From: Alnus glutinosa
Taxonomy: Eukaryota; Streptophyta; Magnoliopsida; Fagales; Betulaceae
Assembly (NCBI RefSeq): GCF_958979055.1
Contig: NC_084886.1
Location: forward strand, 10,960,654 to 11,024,653
DNA length: 64,000 nt
Direction: 5' to 3'
The position numbers and the translations under genes were made by a program. The notes under the pieces were generated by a model. That model had not been told where the DNA came from, did not search any database, and saw only the letters and a program-made list of their open reading frames with translations. The stretch's first letter is position 1, and each line of letters opens with the position of its first letter. This document shows, in pieces, positions 24,585 to 36,672 of this stretch.

Positions 24585-25021
24585 ATGACTCATATCCTTT
24601 TTTCTTTTTTCAGATCTCAACGCTTTTCTACGCTTCTTTTACTTTGTTAATTCTTTGTATGTAATTGTTTGAATACTTTGGGGTTTCTTTGCTTTGTTTT
24701 GTTCTGGTTTGGTTTGGTTTGGTTTTCCTTGACTCGGATCTTCACGCGGAAACCAGAGGGAGAAGGATCGCGAGCGCGCTCAGTCTCGCACCGGCAAGGG
24801 TTCCAAAACCAAAGAAGACGGCTTGACCCCTGAACAGCGCCGCGAGAGGTCCAAACCTTTTGTTGATTCTCAATTTGTTTGTTCAAATTCTAAGTTTGGT
24901 TTTGGTTTGTGTGGGCAGGGATGCGAAGGCTCTGCAAGAGAAGACGGCGAAGAAGGCTGCGCAGGCGTCGGGAGGAGGAGGGAATACCTCCGGTGGAGGT
25001 AAAAGCGAAAACAAGAAATAG
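24585..25021 (+). CDS. SERF/4F5-family small EDRK-rich protein
   Basis: A 70-aa, highly charged protein of the small EDRK-rich factor (4F5) family. Animal members promote protein aggregation; plant roles are poorly known. Three exons: 24585-24591 (only 7 coding bases), 24746-24848 and 24919-25021. They join to give MTRGNQREKDRERAQSRT at the N-terminus, the family signature, then GLTPEQRRERDAKALQEK, an Ala/Lys helix, a Gly-rich stretch and SENKK at the C-terminus. The start is fixed by the MTRGNQRE signature. It is recovered only if the first intron is AT-AC: no GT-AG option joins ATGACTC to GCGGAAACC. The second intron (24849-24918) is ordinary GT-AG. The leader is C/T-rich, ending GTCGCCACCATG. 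Confidence 0.93.
24592..24745 (+). other. U12-type AT-AC intron in the SERF gene
   Basis: A 154-nt intron with all three minor-spliceosome signals exact: 5' splice site ATATCCTTT directly after ATGACTC, branch site TTCCTTGAC with the adenosine at 24732, and 3' end TTCAC at 24741-24745. Branch-to-end distance is 13 nt, within the short range of U12 introns. Splicing restores codon 3 (C|GC, Arg). Confidence 0.93.
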
Positions 25022-26863
25022 AATTTAGTGTTTCGATGGGGTTAATTTGTGAGTTTGTGGTGATTGTTCTCTGGGTAAGTGTTTATGTGGATGAATCTTC
25101 TGTGGTTTCATGCCTATGAATTGTTATTGATGCTTTGAGAGACATGATTGTTGTGCGTTGTTTAAGGAATTTATTGTTGTTATGTACTTCGATTGGTAAT
25201 GTGAGAATTACAAATAAGTTTAAATTTGTGTTGATTTTTCCTAGTTATACGTTTGTTTCAATTTTCTTCTTGTCTGGTTGTGTGTAGTGTGTAGAGTTGG
25301 TGAATGTATTATTGCATTTGAATTGTAAAGAGCATGGTATACAATTTTTTGGGGGGTTGACCTAATTATTGAGGTTCTTTTTCCCTTTTCTATTAATCTA
25401 AACTATTTTTGAAGGGATGCTATTTTTTGAGAAACATTACTTCTTGGGGGTTTTTTAATGTTACTGTTTTAGGTGCCTTATTTCATAGGGGTCTTAGTTA
25501 CCCTTTTGAGCCAGCCCCAACCTAGAGAAAGAGGGAGAGAGAGAAAGCAGTACTCTTGTGAGGAGGGCGGTTGCATAGCAAGTTCATCAAATGACAATCT
25601 GGATTTTAGTCAACTCTTTCTTCATTTTGCCCCATTTGTGTAGACAAAGCTTACCAAATATAACATGATACCCATCCAACCTTTATAACAAACTGAAATC
25701 TGGCAAGAAGAGTTAGAAACTTACAAATAATATAGACTATGTATCTTATTGGTTTGAGAAAACTCATTTGTCTAACTGGCATTAAATAGTGTTGCATGTA
25801 TGAGTCAAACAGTTTTTTTTTAGGAAGCATTAAATTTATTTAAACTTATTTTTTGAAGTGAATTCATATTGAACTTGTTTCAAAGACAGAGCATTGTTTG
25901 TTAAAATGGCAAGGGCCCCATCAATCTTTTTTTCTTTTGGATGAATAAGGGGCCCTATCAATCTTGCCGGCTGGCCTCCTCCTATCATAGGCGATCCTTA
26001 AAGACGTTTGTTTGGCAAAAACTTTTAGAGGGTGATTTTTGCCTTTTGGTTATGGTGTAACATAACGATTAACGTAGTTTTGAATGTTTTGTGTTTTAAG
26101 TTGTTTGATAATGTTTTTGATTTTTTGCCCTAAAAAGCGTTGTCAAGCCGAAAAACTGTTTGGCTAGGCGTCTCAAATCCTGCTTTGAGACCTTATGCTT
26201 ATGGTGGCAAAAATTGAAGCATGTCTAGCCCTTTTTAGTATAACTGCCAACTGCCCACTACATCATGTCAAAGATGACCTTCGGTTGGTGAGGTTAGAGC
26301 TGATCTCCATTTATACAAAGCATAAATACATTAAATGATGTATCAGATGATAGCTTCTTGGTTGCCCTAAGCCTAGTCTATTAACATTTTATCGGTCAAT
26401 TAAAATACTTGTAAATGCTATGATAACTTGTTTAATACGGAAAATTCTCTTGCTATGGCAGTAACCTAATCTAGGGTGCTCCCCCACCCCCCGAAAAAGA
26501 AAAAAGACACGTTCTACGGTGGGGACAACTAAGCCATACTTCAGCCCTAATGTCAATGGGAGTTAACAGTTAACCTAGTGAATTCTGGTTTGCAAATGTT
26601 CCTTGGATCCAGGATTTGAGTATCTACCTAGAGAATGCCGGGGTCCCCTACTCATATCACTGTTAGAGTTTTTCAAGAACCCCGTTTTCCTTGGAAACAT
26701 ATTTCCTACAAATGAAACTCTTACAAACGAGTTTTTAAAAGTAATTTGTGTCTTTTAAACTATTAAAAAAGCATGTGAGAAACACATTTAAAAAACTATG
26801 TGCTTTTTACATGCTAAGGACATATGTTACTTTCCTTTGTGTTCCTTGCTCCATCTAATTAAC

Positions 26864-26902
<39 letters not shown>

Positions 26903-27578
26903 CCCTTTAATGCGCCTCTTGTCCTAAATATCTTTAGACTTTGAGTCTTCTCCAAACTCACTCAGCTATGGTACTCTTGCCTCTTCCCATAAATAATTTG
27001 TCTAGCATCAGTACAGAATCTAAATTATTTCTGTTTACATTATCATTTTTTACTCATTTTCTCTACGACAGGTAATTTTTTTTTTAATCTTTTGTTGCAT
27101 AACTTATGGACTTAATAATTCTAATAATATATGTATTTTGCATTTAGTCATGTAGTAAAGGAGTGGTCGTGTGGCCACTGCCTGCCTCTATTCTATTAGG
27201 CACAGCCTTCCCTTTGCTTCAGTTTTTTTTTTTTAAAATCACCATTTAAACAGTGCGTTTTTATACATGACAATGACAAATTAGTCACGGAAAAATGACT
27301 AAGAGGTATGTGCTAGTCATCTGTAATATTTTCTATACTAACGGCTAATTCTAATACATGGGTTAACTCGAAATATTTTGGTATTTTTTTTAAACAAATA
27401 CATAGAAGGGAAAGGGAAGAAAAAACTAAATGAGAGAATCTTTCTCACTGTTGATCCCAAGAGAAAAGAAAAAAGAGAGGAATTAGGAATGCTTCCAAAT
27501 ACTAAGTTCGAAACGGTCCACTTGGCAGTGTTGCGTGCACGATAATTGGCCTTCCTAGAAATATTAGATGCAGTCTAT
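25022..27578. other. SERF 3' UTR and intergenic DNA
   Basis: After the SERF 3' UTR (a few hundred bases at most) this is AT-rich DNA without recognisable genes. Visible items are a (CT)n tract at 26865-26899, a C run near 26482-26492 and scattered poly-T runs. No open frame resembles a protein. Confidence 0.5.
26865..26899. repeat. (CT)n microsatellite
   Basis: An uninterrupted CT dinucleotide run of about 35 bases in intergenic DNA. Confidence 0.9.
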
Positions 27579-27767
27579 TTAGGCATAAAATGCAGAAGAT
27601 AATGTGTCAACAATAACAGAAGAAAAGTTCCACTCAGTAAAACATTTGGCATTGTTAATAGCCAATATAGAAGTCAAAGAATCCCTTTCCAACATGAGAG
27701 AAGAATAGCCCTCCAGTGAAGCAAGTTGAACAGCCAGAAGAGCTGCGGTTGCTTCACCCAAATTCAC
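27579..27767 (-). pseudogene. RNase H-like fragment (plant LINE/RVT_3 type)
   Basis: The minus strand reads GEATAALLAVQLASLEGYS, LMLERDSLTSILAINN, then TEWNFSSVIVDT. This is the middle of the RNase H-like domain common in plant LINE-derived proteins. The usual LEGD acidic motif is LERD here. The first catalytic Asp region and the C-terminal part are absent, and there is no ATG, so this is a truncated relic and not a gene. Confidence 0.75.
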
Positions 27768-30189
27768 GATGGTAGTTTGTGGGATAAAGTATTATTGATT
27801 AGAAGTAGGGAGACTTTAGGCACAATATAGGCATCAAGAACCAAATAGTGTTGTCCAAGTAGAACTGTTCTTTTGACCAGTGCAACACCACTGTAGGCAT
27901 TCTGCTACCTCCTTCACTACATTGCCACTAATTAACAGTTACCACATCCACCTCTTGAACAGTTCCATCCTACCACATCTAGCCTTCCAACATATTATTG
28001 TCATCTACCGCCACCCACCAATGAAAACTGTGTTAGAACAGTGACAACCGCCAAATGTCTGGTTGAGGAGACCTGCATTGCAAGGAAGGTACGAAAGTTA
28101 GAGAGGTACGCCAGTGATGTAAACGGAATCACCTAAGTCAACAAGAAAAAAGTGAAGATGATAAACCGAGTGTAGGCAAAGGGAATAAAAGTGAGTGTAC
28201 CTACTTGCTGTCTCTGTCTCTTCTAAATATGGTAGATGGACTATGGGCGCCAAGTTGACATCTACCAAAGGCAAGAACCCAGTATGAGAAGTTAGGTATG
28301 AAAAGCGTGAAATAATTATGGAATGTAATAAATTGTCAAATGTCCAGCAATTGATTTTCCCCCTTCATAGAATCCCTCAATTATGAGTTTTCCTACAAAA
28401 TCAACCCTAAGTTGGCAAGATAATAAAGGGCGGATCACATTGCCTTAGAGCACTCTCAATGGATTATCTGTTTGCAATTTTAAGCTAGAATAGATAACAA
28501 AAGTGCTAAAAAGAGACTCCATCAGTTTATGTATTCCAACTCTATAATAGATTTTTCTTAATTCCATAAATAGTCCAACTCTACGAGTAGAGTTATACTA
28601 TTCACTAATCTTTTTTTTTTCTTTTTTTTTTTTTATTATTCTTTTGTATAATAAATAATGCTCCATGTATTGAAATATTGCCACTTTTTGCGGATTTTAG
28701 AGACGAGCAACAGCATGACTTATACAATATAAGAGTAGGAAGAAATTGAAAAAAAAAAATCAAGAGGATTAGGCCAGGCTGACATTTGCTGCCAATGACA
28801 AGGATCTAATTTTCGGTTGAAACCCTAATGACGTTCAAGATCGAGCAATTAAAAAACTATAGACTTACTCAAGATTAACTCTATTTTAATTAAATATGTC
28901 AAACTTAAGTTGTGACATATATTACTTTTCTCTCGATCATCTCTTTCCAAATTTAATTACTATCATATGATCTTTACTTACTTTACCCTAATTCCTACCA
29001 TGCATGCATCTGACGTAAAATGGTTTTTGGTAAACAATTTGGGATTTGTGTTACCTATCTACTTCCATCATTTGATAATCGGTTTGAACATGCAAATTGG
29101 CATTTAATATATGATTAGATAATATATTTTTTAAACTAATAATATATATTCCAATACATCAAACAATCTTATATTAATTGCTTAATCTGTTGCTTTTTTT
29201 TTTTTTTTAATCTATTAGCGCAAAAAGACACAAAAAAGAGGGACCTAAACATTATACATAGATGTACATGTACATTATACATGATACACGCTCACACGTA
29301 TATACATAAACAAATAGAAAGAAAAATGATTAATTTATACAAGTCTTATATTGACTTAATCAAGAAAATATTAGTGGATTTAAAATTAAAGTATTGACTT
29401 AGCTACAATATTGTATAATTTCGTTGATTCATTTACAACAATGGGGCGTAAGGTGAGTAATGTTTTAAATTCTTTAAAGGGTCAAGAAACTCAAAGCCAC
29501 TATTCTTGAACAACTTGGAGTCAAATAATTGTGCCACGTGTACGTACACCACACAATCTAATACTTGACACGTCAATATCTAACATATTAATTAAGTACA
29601 CTAAACTACAATTTACAATTATATGTTTATGTTAAAAAAAAAAAAGGAAGAAAAAAAATTGGCCATCGATATAGGATTGAGATATTTTTTTGCACAACAA
29701 TACTAATGTGTCCAGTATTTTTTTTTAAAAAAAATAAATAAATAAAATTGAGAATGCTGAACACATCAGCATTGTTGTGTAGCTAGCATATCTCTATGAG
29801 ATTATATAGAAATCCTATTTGATTTAGATTTCGAACATGTTTTGATTTATATATGCTTATATACTATATTTAAAGATGTATATAGTTGAGTGTATCTTAA
29901 GAAAGAAGAATATGACTTAGATGGAGTAAATTAGTTATTTATTCTAAATTCCTCAATATGATTTGATTTGTATTTATTTATTTTTTTATTTATTTGATTT
30001 GGACATTAATAACACTTTACTTATGAATATTAGGATACCAAAGAAATCAATTTTTTTTTTTAATAAAAAAAATATAGATCAAACTTTCATTTAACAAAAT
30101 TGAGGGAATTAACTAAAGCAAATTGCTATAAGAAAATAAAGCATGTTACTCTAAAGTTACAATGTCACAGATACACAAATGAATTTCTT
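27768..30189. other. Gene-free AT-rich intergenic region
   Basis: No coding signal. Near 28445-28605 a segment beginning AGAGCACTCTCAATGG resembles a widespread plant MITE end, with AT-rich inner sequence. Other contents are poly-T and poly-A runs and a poorly resolved short inverted motif about 29697-29780 (AATACTAATGTGTCCAGTAT / ATGCTGAACACATCAGCATT). Confidence 0.45.
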
Positions 30190-30620
30190 CTATCTAAACA
30201 ATACACGTGACTTGATTTTATTGTAGCCTTGGCTAACCCATGCGTAGCAAAATTTGCCTCTCTTTGTATAACCAATCTGCCAAATCCGAAGCCCATTTAA
30301 AACACCTTTAGCATCCTCCACAATTTGACCATACCAACTCCAATTTTTTCCATTGTTCTTAATCTCATGTACTATTTGCAATGGATCACCTTCCAAAATA
30401 ATATTTTGTAGGGTTAAATCATGACTAAACTCTGTTGCACTCAAGACAGCTATCGCTTCTGCTATCATAGGTTCAAATACAAAATAGGCAATATGACTTC
30501 TAACAGCAATCGTATAACCCATATGATCTCGAACAATGACACCAATGCCTAGACGAGTGTCGGTGGAATCAATAACCACATCTCAATTTACCCTGTATAG
30601 GCATGGCGGCAAGTTTTTCC
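30190..30620 (-). pseudogene. RNase H-like domain relic with an in-frame stop
   Basis: The minus strand encodes VIDSTDTRLGIGVIVRDHMG, an AEAIAVLSATEF helix and IILEGDPLQIVHEI, followed by a W-containing segment: the plant RVT_3 RNase H-like fold in order. Just upstream the same frame reads GTA AAT TGA GAT, where family members have Asn-Trp-Asp; TGG has become TGA. The reading frame ends with LFR and lacks the usual terminal alanine-rich helix. It is a second, separate relic, about 2.4 kb from the one at 27579. Confidence 0.75.
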
Positions 30621-31789
30621 ATAGTAGATGTCCTTTCTCAATACTTTGGTTCGTAGTTGCTATTAATTTAATTTGCATATGCTATTCTATACTCATTCCA
30701 TTTGATTTTATATATATATATATAAAGATGAATTCCTGACTCCGTCGTTGCTGATGTTTCTTGATTGAGAGCTTCTCTTTCGATAATCAATATATAAAAA
30801 GCTGATAGTTATTTATCAAATAAAAAAAAGGGTTAATAGTTGCTTCAAAGATAATGAAACAAGAATTCTTCTAAAAAATAAATAAATAAATATGCATTGG
30901 AGTCTAGCAGCTTGCATGACATTATCAATATATTTATGCTGAATTATAGGGAAATAAATCAAGACACTTGAAGAACGTGTAGTTTATTATATATATGTAT
31001 GTATTATAGGTACTTAATTAGTGTCTTCCTTTGAGAAGTATAACAATTTCTAATTTGTTAAATTTGTTGAGGGAATCGTAACATGTTACAACAGATCGAT
31101 ATGCACAAAGATCATCACATGCATGGGAAATATATGTAGAATTTTTTTTTTTTTTTTTTTTTTTTCTAATTGAATAAGAAAAAAGGTTATAAGGGAGGAT
31201 CGATCCAAAAAGAATAAGAAGTGGATGATCCTATAAATGAAAAAGATGTGAGTTTCCCAACAACGGACCCAAAACAAATCAAAACAGTACTGAAATAATT
31301 ACAAAATGTAGAAAATAGGTCAAACATATACACGTATCTGTATACATTTTTTTTTTTTTTTTGACATGTCCACATAAGAGGGGGGAGAGGTTATTCAAAC
31401 TAGTGACATCCGCTTCATGAAGCGTGGTCCCCAGCCGATTGATTTCAAGGAAGGAAAGAGAGAATAATATTATACAATTCTTGGGAGATAGTGGTCCAAG
31501 TGATTCTTCAATTGACGTGCCATCCACGCCTAAATTTTTAGTTTAATAAACACAAACAACCTCATAACCCTCAATATTTCTTTCCCCTTACGCCAACCAT
31601 TTTTTTGTGCCATGCACTTGCTACCTAGGGTTACTTTTGGCCCTGCCCTAGCTAGCCACATGCAATTTAACCCATAGCGGTTAAAGCCAACAGTTTTTCT
31701 AAGAGAATAATAAAACAATTAAATTTATATAACATATCTTGTAAGCTTAAGCATAGTATTAAATCCAGCAGAGGTCTTGAATTGATTCA

Positions 31790-32070
31790 CACTTGTTAAA
31801 AAGGAAGTTTGAACCCACACGTTAGGGGCCGAGAGTGGTAAAATATTAATTAAATGATTAAATTCATCATTTCTCATCGGTTTAAGCGTTTAAGATGAGT
31901 AATTAATGCTGCATATCACATAAACACTTGTTAATGAGAAGTTTGAGCCCACGCATGAGGAACCAAAAATATTAAAATATTAATTAAATAATTAAATTCA
32001 TCATTTCTTATAAGTTTCAGCAGTTGAAAATTGATCGAGATGAGTAATTAATACTTCATACCATTTAAAC
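31790..32070. repeat. Diverged tandem pair of LTR-like blocks
   Basis: TTAATTAAAT(G/A)ATTAAATTCATC with ATTTCT, GTTTAAGC or GTTTCAGC and GATGAGTAATTAAT recurs twice about 130 bases apart (starting near 31846 and 31979). Similar words appear in the 32.7-33.1 kb blocks, so both clusters probably derive from the same non-autonomous retroelement. Confidence 0.55.
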
Positions 32071-32644
32071 ACCCCACAAATATTTTACAAAACATCCCAC
32101 AAATATCCAGCGTTTGGATATGTATATTTTTTTTTTAACAAGGGCTACTAAACCCTATCATGTCAATTTTGTGAGGTGTTTGTGTGATACGTAGTATTAT
32201 TATTATTATTATTATTATATAAGCGTTGATTTAATACAAATAATTAAAGATAAAAATAAATAAAAAAACATGGTAGGATGGGGTTGTTAGCTAGCCTGAT
32301 GTATTGAAAGAAGAGTTTGTCAATGGGGGACATGGTTAAGTAAACTAAATTATGCAGATCGAGACTTTCACGTGGCTAACTGGTAATTAATTAAGGGCAA
32401 TGCATGAACTTGAGCACATGATCAAACGCCCAAGAACCCACACAAACAAAACCTTACAGCTAATCACAATTGTTTTTGATACAGATGTGCGGTTGAGGCT
32501 CATAATTCTTATCATCATCAATAGCAGAAAGAATCCAAAACCACAATCATTTTGACACGTGGAAATTCCACCAAACTTGTGTCTCTTCTAGGGTTCTAGA
32601 GAAGAAAAAGTTGGCTATGGTACGTAGATCAGGTACCACTTATT

Positions 32645-33110
32645 CCAAAGAGATAAATTTATTCATTTTAATTAATACTTTAACACTCTTTCTTACGTGT
32701 GAACTCTAACTTTCTTTTATATAGTAGATGATGAGGTTCAACACATTGAATATTTCATTAAAACAGAAGGTGAATGATTAAGACAGGGTTTGAATTCAGA
32801 ACCTCTGCTCTGATATCGAGTTAAATCACCATTTATCCTAAAATCTTAAGCTCATAGGAATGAATAAATTTAATTATTTAACCAATACTTTAACACTCCA
32901 TCTTACGTGCGAGCTCTAACTTTCCTTTAGTAGAAGACGAGGCTCAACAGGTAGAATATTTGATTGAAACGGGAGGTGAATGATGGAGACATAGTTTGAA
33001 TTCAAGACCTCGATCTGCTCTAATACCAAGTTAAATTATCACTTATCTAAAAAATTTAAACTCATAAAAAAGAATAAATTTAATTATTTTAATCAACACT
33101 ATAACAGATT
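32645..33110. repeat. Duplicated LTR-like blocks with primer-site-like motif
   Basis: Two copies about 230 bases apart share TTTAACACTC, CTTACGTG(T/C)GA, GAGGTTCAACA or GAGGCTCAACA, and end CTGATATCGAGTTAAAT or CTAATACCAAGTTAAAT. That last motif is close to the antisense of TGGTATCAGAGC, the Met-tRNA primer site seen next to plant LTRs. A third, diverged copy is in the ARID-HMG intron near 43220-43350. There is no coding capacity. Confidence 0.55.
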
Positions 33111-33469
33111 CGTGCGCCCACAATTTTTCTCCGTCTTTTAAGCTAGCTTGTCTTCTATACCCATGATTAAACTAATCAGTAATCAAATGGTGATGATAAA
33201 TGTAACAGCATTGACAGTCATGCTTAGTTAAAATAAGCATAAAGTGATCGAAGTCAGGTCTTAATCATTCAAGCATATATATATACGACGAATTGGTGGG
33301 GGTCATGATGGTATAGTCGGGAGAAGATAGGCAACTACAGCTTAGTTTCCAGGATAAGGTTTTCTAATCTTTTTCTTCAAAGCTTTGCTGGTTGTCTACG
33401 TATCATTTTGAGTATGTTTACAGCCACCCAGCTATATATGGAGGGGAAAAAACAAATACTGAATGATTT

Positions 33470-33494
33470 TATATATATATATATATATATATAT
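33470..33494. repeat. (AT)n microsatellite
   Basis: A perfect AT run of about 25 bases. Other short runs nearby are (ATT)n at about 32199-32218 and (CA)n at about 34680-34697. Confidence 0.85.
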
Positions 33495-33729
33495 GGTAAT
33501 ATTATTATCTTACAAGGTATCACCATATTATGGCCCAAAAGAAAAAAATTCTAGATTTCCTTGTTTTTAGTTTTATAAAAGACATAAATCAGTGTTTATG
33601 TAAAACTATATTACTTTTAAAATGGGTACTGTACAAACAAGAATATATATAATCTACCTTTAATATGTTTCTTGTAATGCTTATACAAACAATGTCAATG
33701 GTAGGTGTGAAAATTCATGATTTTATTGA

Positions 33730-34022
33730 AGTATAGGTATAAGACTATATAGGTTAACCATAATCCGACCCATTTAATTAAACGGGTCAAACCCCTCAAC
33801 CTTAACTCTTTAATTTTGTATTGGGTTCGTGATGGGTTTACAAGTCATGTCAAAAATTTCTTGTCATTATATCATGTGTCAGGTTTGGGTCGTGTCAAAG
33901 TATAAGTATAAGACTATATAAGTTAAGCCTAACCCGACTCATTTAATTAAACATATCAGACTTCTAAACCGTAGCCCTTCAATTTCGTTTCGGGTTCGCG
34001 GGTCGTGTCAAAAATTACTAGC
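33730..34022. repeat. Direct repeat, CGTGTCAAA/GGGTC family
   Basis: AGTATAGGTATAAGACTATAT... and AGTATAAGTATAAGACTATAT... start two copies about 165 bases apart. Both continue through CCGAC(C/T)CATTTAATTAAAC and a TCGGGTTCG-like end with GTCAAAAATT. This is a common dispersed plant repeat type, probably retroelement debris. Confidence 0.65.
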
Positions 34023-36557
34023 CTTAGTCGATGGTGATGATGACGATGTGGGCTTATATATGGATAGGTACAATTACAATTTGAAAAAAAAAAAAAAAAA
34101 AAAAAAGATTCTCTTTTTTTGGTAGACAAGTGAGACTAGATCATGCATTGAGCTAGAAAGCAGCTACGGAAGAGTAAGTGGTTTAAAAAAAAGAGAGAAT
34201 CATTTGTACAAGGAGGATTCCACTTTGCTGCAGTTGTTTTCATCTTTTACACTCTTTCTTTGAGTTTTTCTTATCTAACAACTTTATGCCTTCATCATTT
34301 TACTTAGAATATGATGTATGTCTGTGGGCTGTAATGACTGGAACAGAGAGGAAAGACAAAAGGGTTGGCATGAAGGGATGAACTTCCTGTTTAAAAAGGT
34401 CTGGAAGCCCTACAAACGTGCATGAATGGGAATAATAAAAGTAAAAGGGAAGGTATTTAGTCAAATGCAGTGGTAGTTGCACCTATTGCTTTGTGTTTTT
34501 ATCTGTCTGCTAATTAAACTCCTAATTAGTAGTTATTGTTTATACATTGGTATTTGGTGATGCCAATATACTTTAACCAAAAGGCTTTGGGGGTAGTTGT
34601 GGAGGTTAGGAAGCGAACATCTTAGAAACTGTTGACAAAAGACAATCCTCTCTTTCACTCTCTCTCATACATCAGACCCCACACACACACACACACATAT
34701 ATATAATATTGATTATAAAAAGATTATTATAAGGGAGACTAGATCTGTTCATTATGCCAGTTGTTTTCATTGTATATATAATTATGAAAATGTTTTTGTC
34801 TTCTTATTATTATTCACCTTTAATACGAAATTAACTGTTTTTGAGTTGGCAGCCCTAGCCATGTGAACAGAACGCATAGTTGCAGAGAGACAGAAGAAAG
34901 CATAACACAGCTACAAGACAGAGTGATCTTTATCTTATTTCTGGCATCTGAAAAATACTTATCTTAAAGGTTGAGAAAGCGTGGAGTGGGGAAGAGAATT
35001 GAAACAAGGCATGTCATAAATGCATCAGAATCATTCAGGGGATCAGAGACTCCATGCATGAATTGTTATGCAGTAATTGGCGAAGTCAGTTCCACATGTC
35101 TAATCCATCTTTTTCATGAATAAAGAGTAGTAGTGATGCTTTTAATTCTGTTTTGTTTTATCGTTTGGAGGCCCAAAACACTGGAAGGAATAAAGAACTT
35201 TGTTTGATAAGAGGGAAAAGATAGAAAGAAAGAAGAAAGAAAGCAAAAGCAGGATTGAAGAACTTGGCTTCATGTCTCTGCCCTGCATACTAATAATCAG
35301 CTAAACATGCATTACACTGGTATAGCCTAGCCAGGGAAGGCCATGTGCCTGGTTTATAAAATAACAATGACTTGCACTACTGGAAGAGCCTCATGCCTTA
35401 GAATAATTCTAGCTGCCAAAAAGTGAAATAAAGAGCTCTCGGGAATCTCTCCCCCCCCCTTCTCTCATATAATATTTAGCAGATTGTTATACGACTGACA
35501 TGCAACTGAAATGAAGTAACATTAAAAATCAACATTTGTTTCAGTAGGGGCTCGTAAAAAAATTCATTGTCACGCTATCTCAGTTGTAGACAATCGTATA
35601 GCAGTCTATTAAATAACATTTCTCTTTAGTTTTTCTTCTTCTAGAATGGTTGCTCCAAGTGGCATCGACCAAAAGAGGTAGCTTAAGAAGGCTGCAAACA
35701 AGCACCCACCTGGCACCTAGAAGGAAAATTCTAATCATTTGCGGCTCAAAATGGGAGGAGGGAGATGGCCCATAGAAGGTCCCGCTACCTTTTCTTGATT
35801 GAATTGATGTGGTGCTCAAGTGTCTCCTAGCCCTTGCCAAAAGAGCAACCAAGAAACGCCAAATAAGCTATACCTTTGTTGGAACCGTGGCCAATTGTTT
35901 AATGCAACATCCAGAAAAGACAGCCATGATTTCCTCATACATAAAGGAACATAACAATTTATTAATATTTGATTTTAAGGCCTGTTCATAAATAAGGTTG
36001 ATTATATCAATAATAAATTAATCTCTGTTTCATTTACAGTAATATGGGTTTTATTCAGGTTCAATCATGAGGCAACCCACCTCAGTTTTGGTGATTATTT
36101 TCCTCAAGCAATGACAACGACGCTTAGAGATGACTAAAGTTTAATTTATTAAAGGCTAGCTCTAGTCTTCAATATATATATCAAGTTCAATCAGGAAAGT
36201 AAAAAAGAGAGAATATTATAACATGTGGGTGTTTGGGAAAATCACATGATGATCATTAAGAAACAAATTAACCTAGACAAACAATGTCGTGAAATTAAAG
36301 TTTTGAGGCTCCTGCAGTCAGCGTCATGGATGAATATTCACCCATCCCATAAGCCCTAGATGAGAGGTAAAGCAAGGGGGGGAGCCTGAGTTGTCAGGTT
36401 CTGATTGGTTGACTACAAAACTCGAGAATGGCAAGCACGAACAAGCAGATCTGGCTCAGAGAGATATATAGCTTCACTTTATCAACATCATTAAAGTAGT
36501 TTCCTTTAATTTTCTAATGAGAATTAGCAGATTCCCGTCCATGAGGTGTGCATGAGG

Positions 36558-36566
36558 ATAAATATA
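36558..36566 (+). promoter_or_regulatory. Candidate TATA box of the ERF gene
   Basis: ATAAATATA lies about 107 bases before the ERF start codon, followed by a pyrimidine-rich leader (CTCTTTTTCTGTATTTTCTTC). Spacing fits a short 5' UTR. No experimental support. Confidence 0.4.
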
Positions 36567-36672
36567 AGAAGCATAGTGCCTTCACTTTACGTCATTTCTA
36601 TACATCTCTTTTTCTGTATTTTCTTCTTTCAATTCCATCAGAACTATTTACCTGGAAGATCAGTTCCCTAAG

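Larger units (their letters stand above)
30621..36557. other. Long gene-free region upstream of the ERF gene
   Basis: Six kilobases without a supportable gene. It contains poly-A/T runs, AT, ATT and CA microsatellites, two clusters of LTR-like duplicated blocks (31790-32070 and 32645-33110) and a direct repeat at 33730-34020. The last kilobases probably include the ERF promoter. Open frames here have no family resemblance. Confidence 0.5.
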
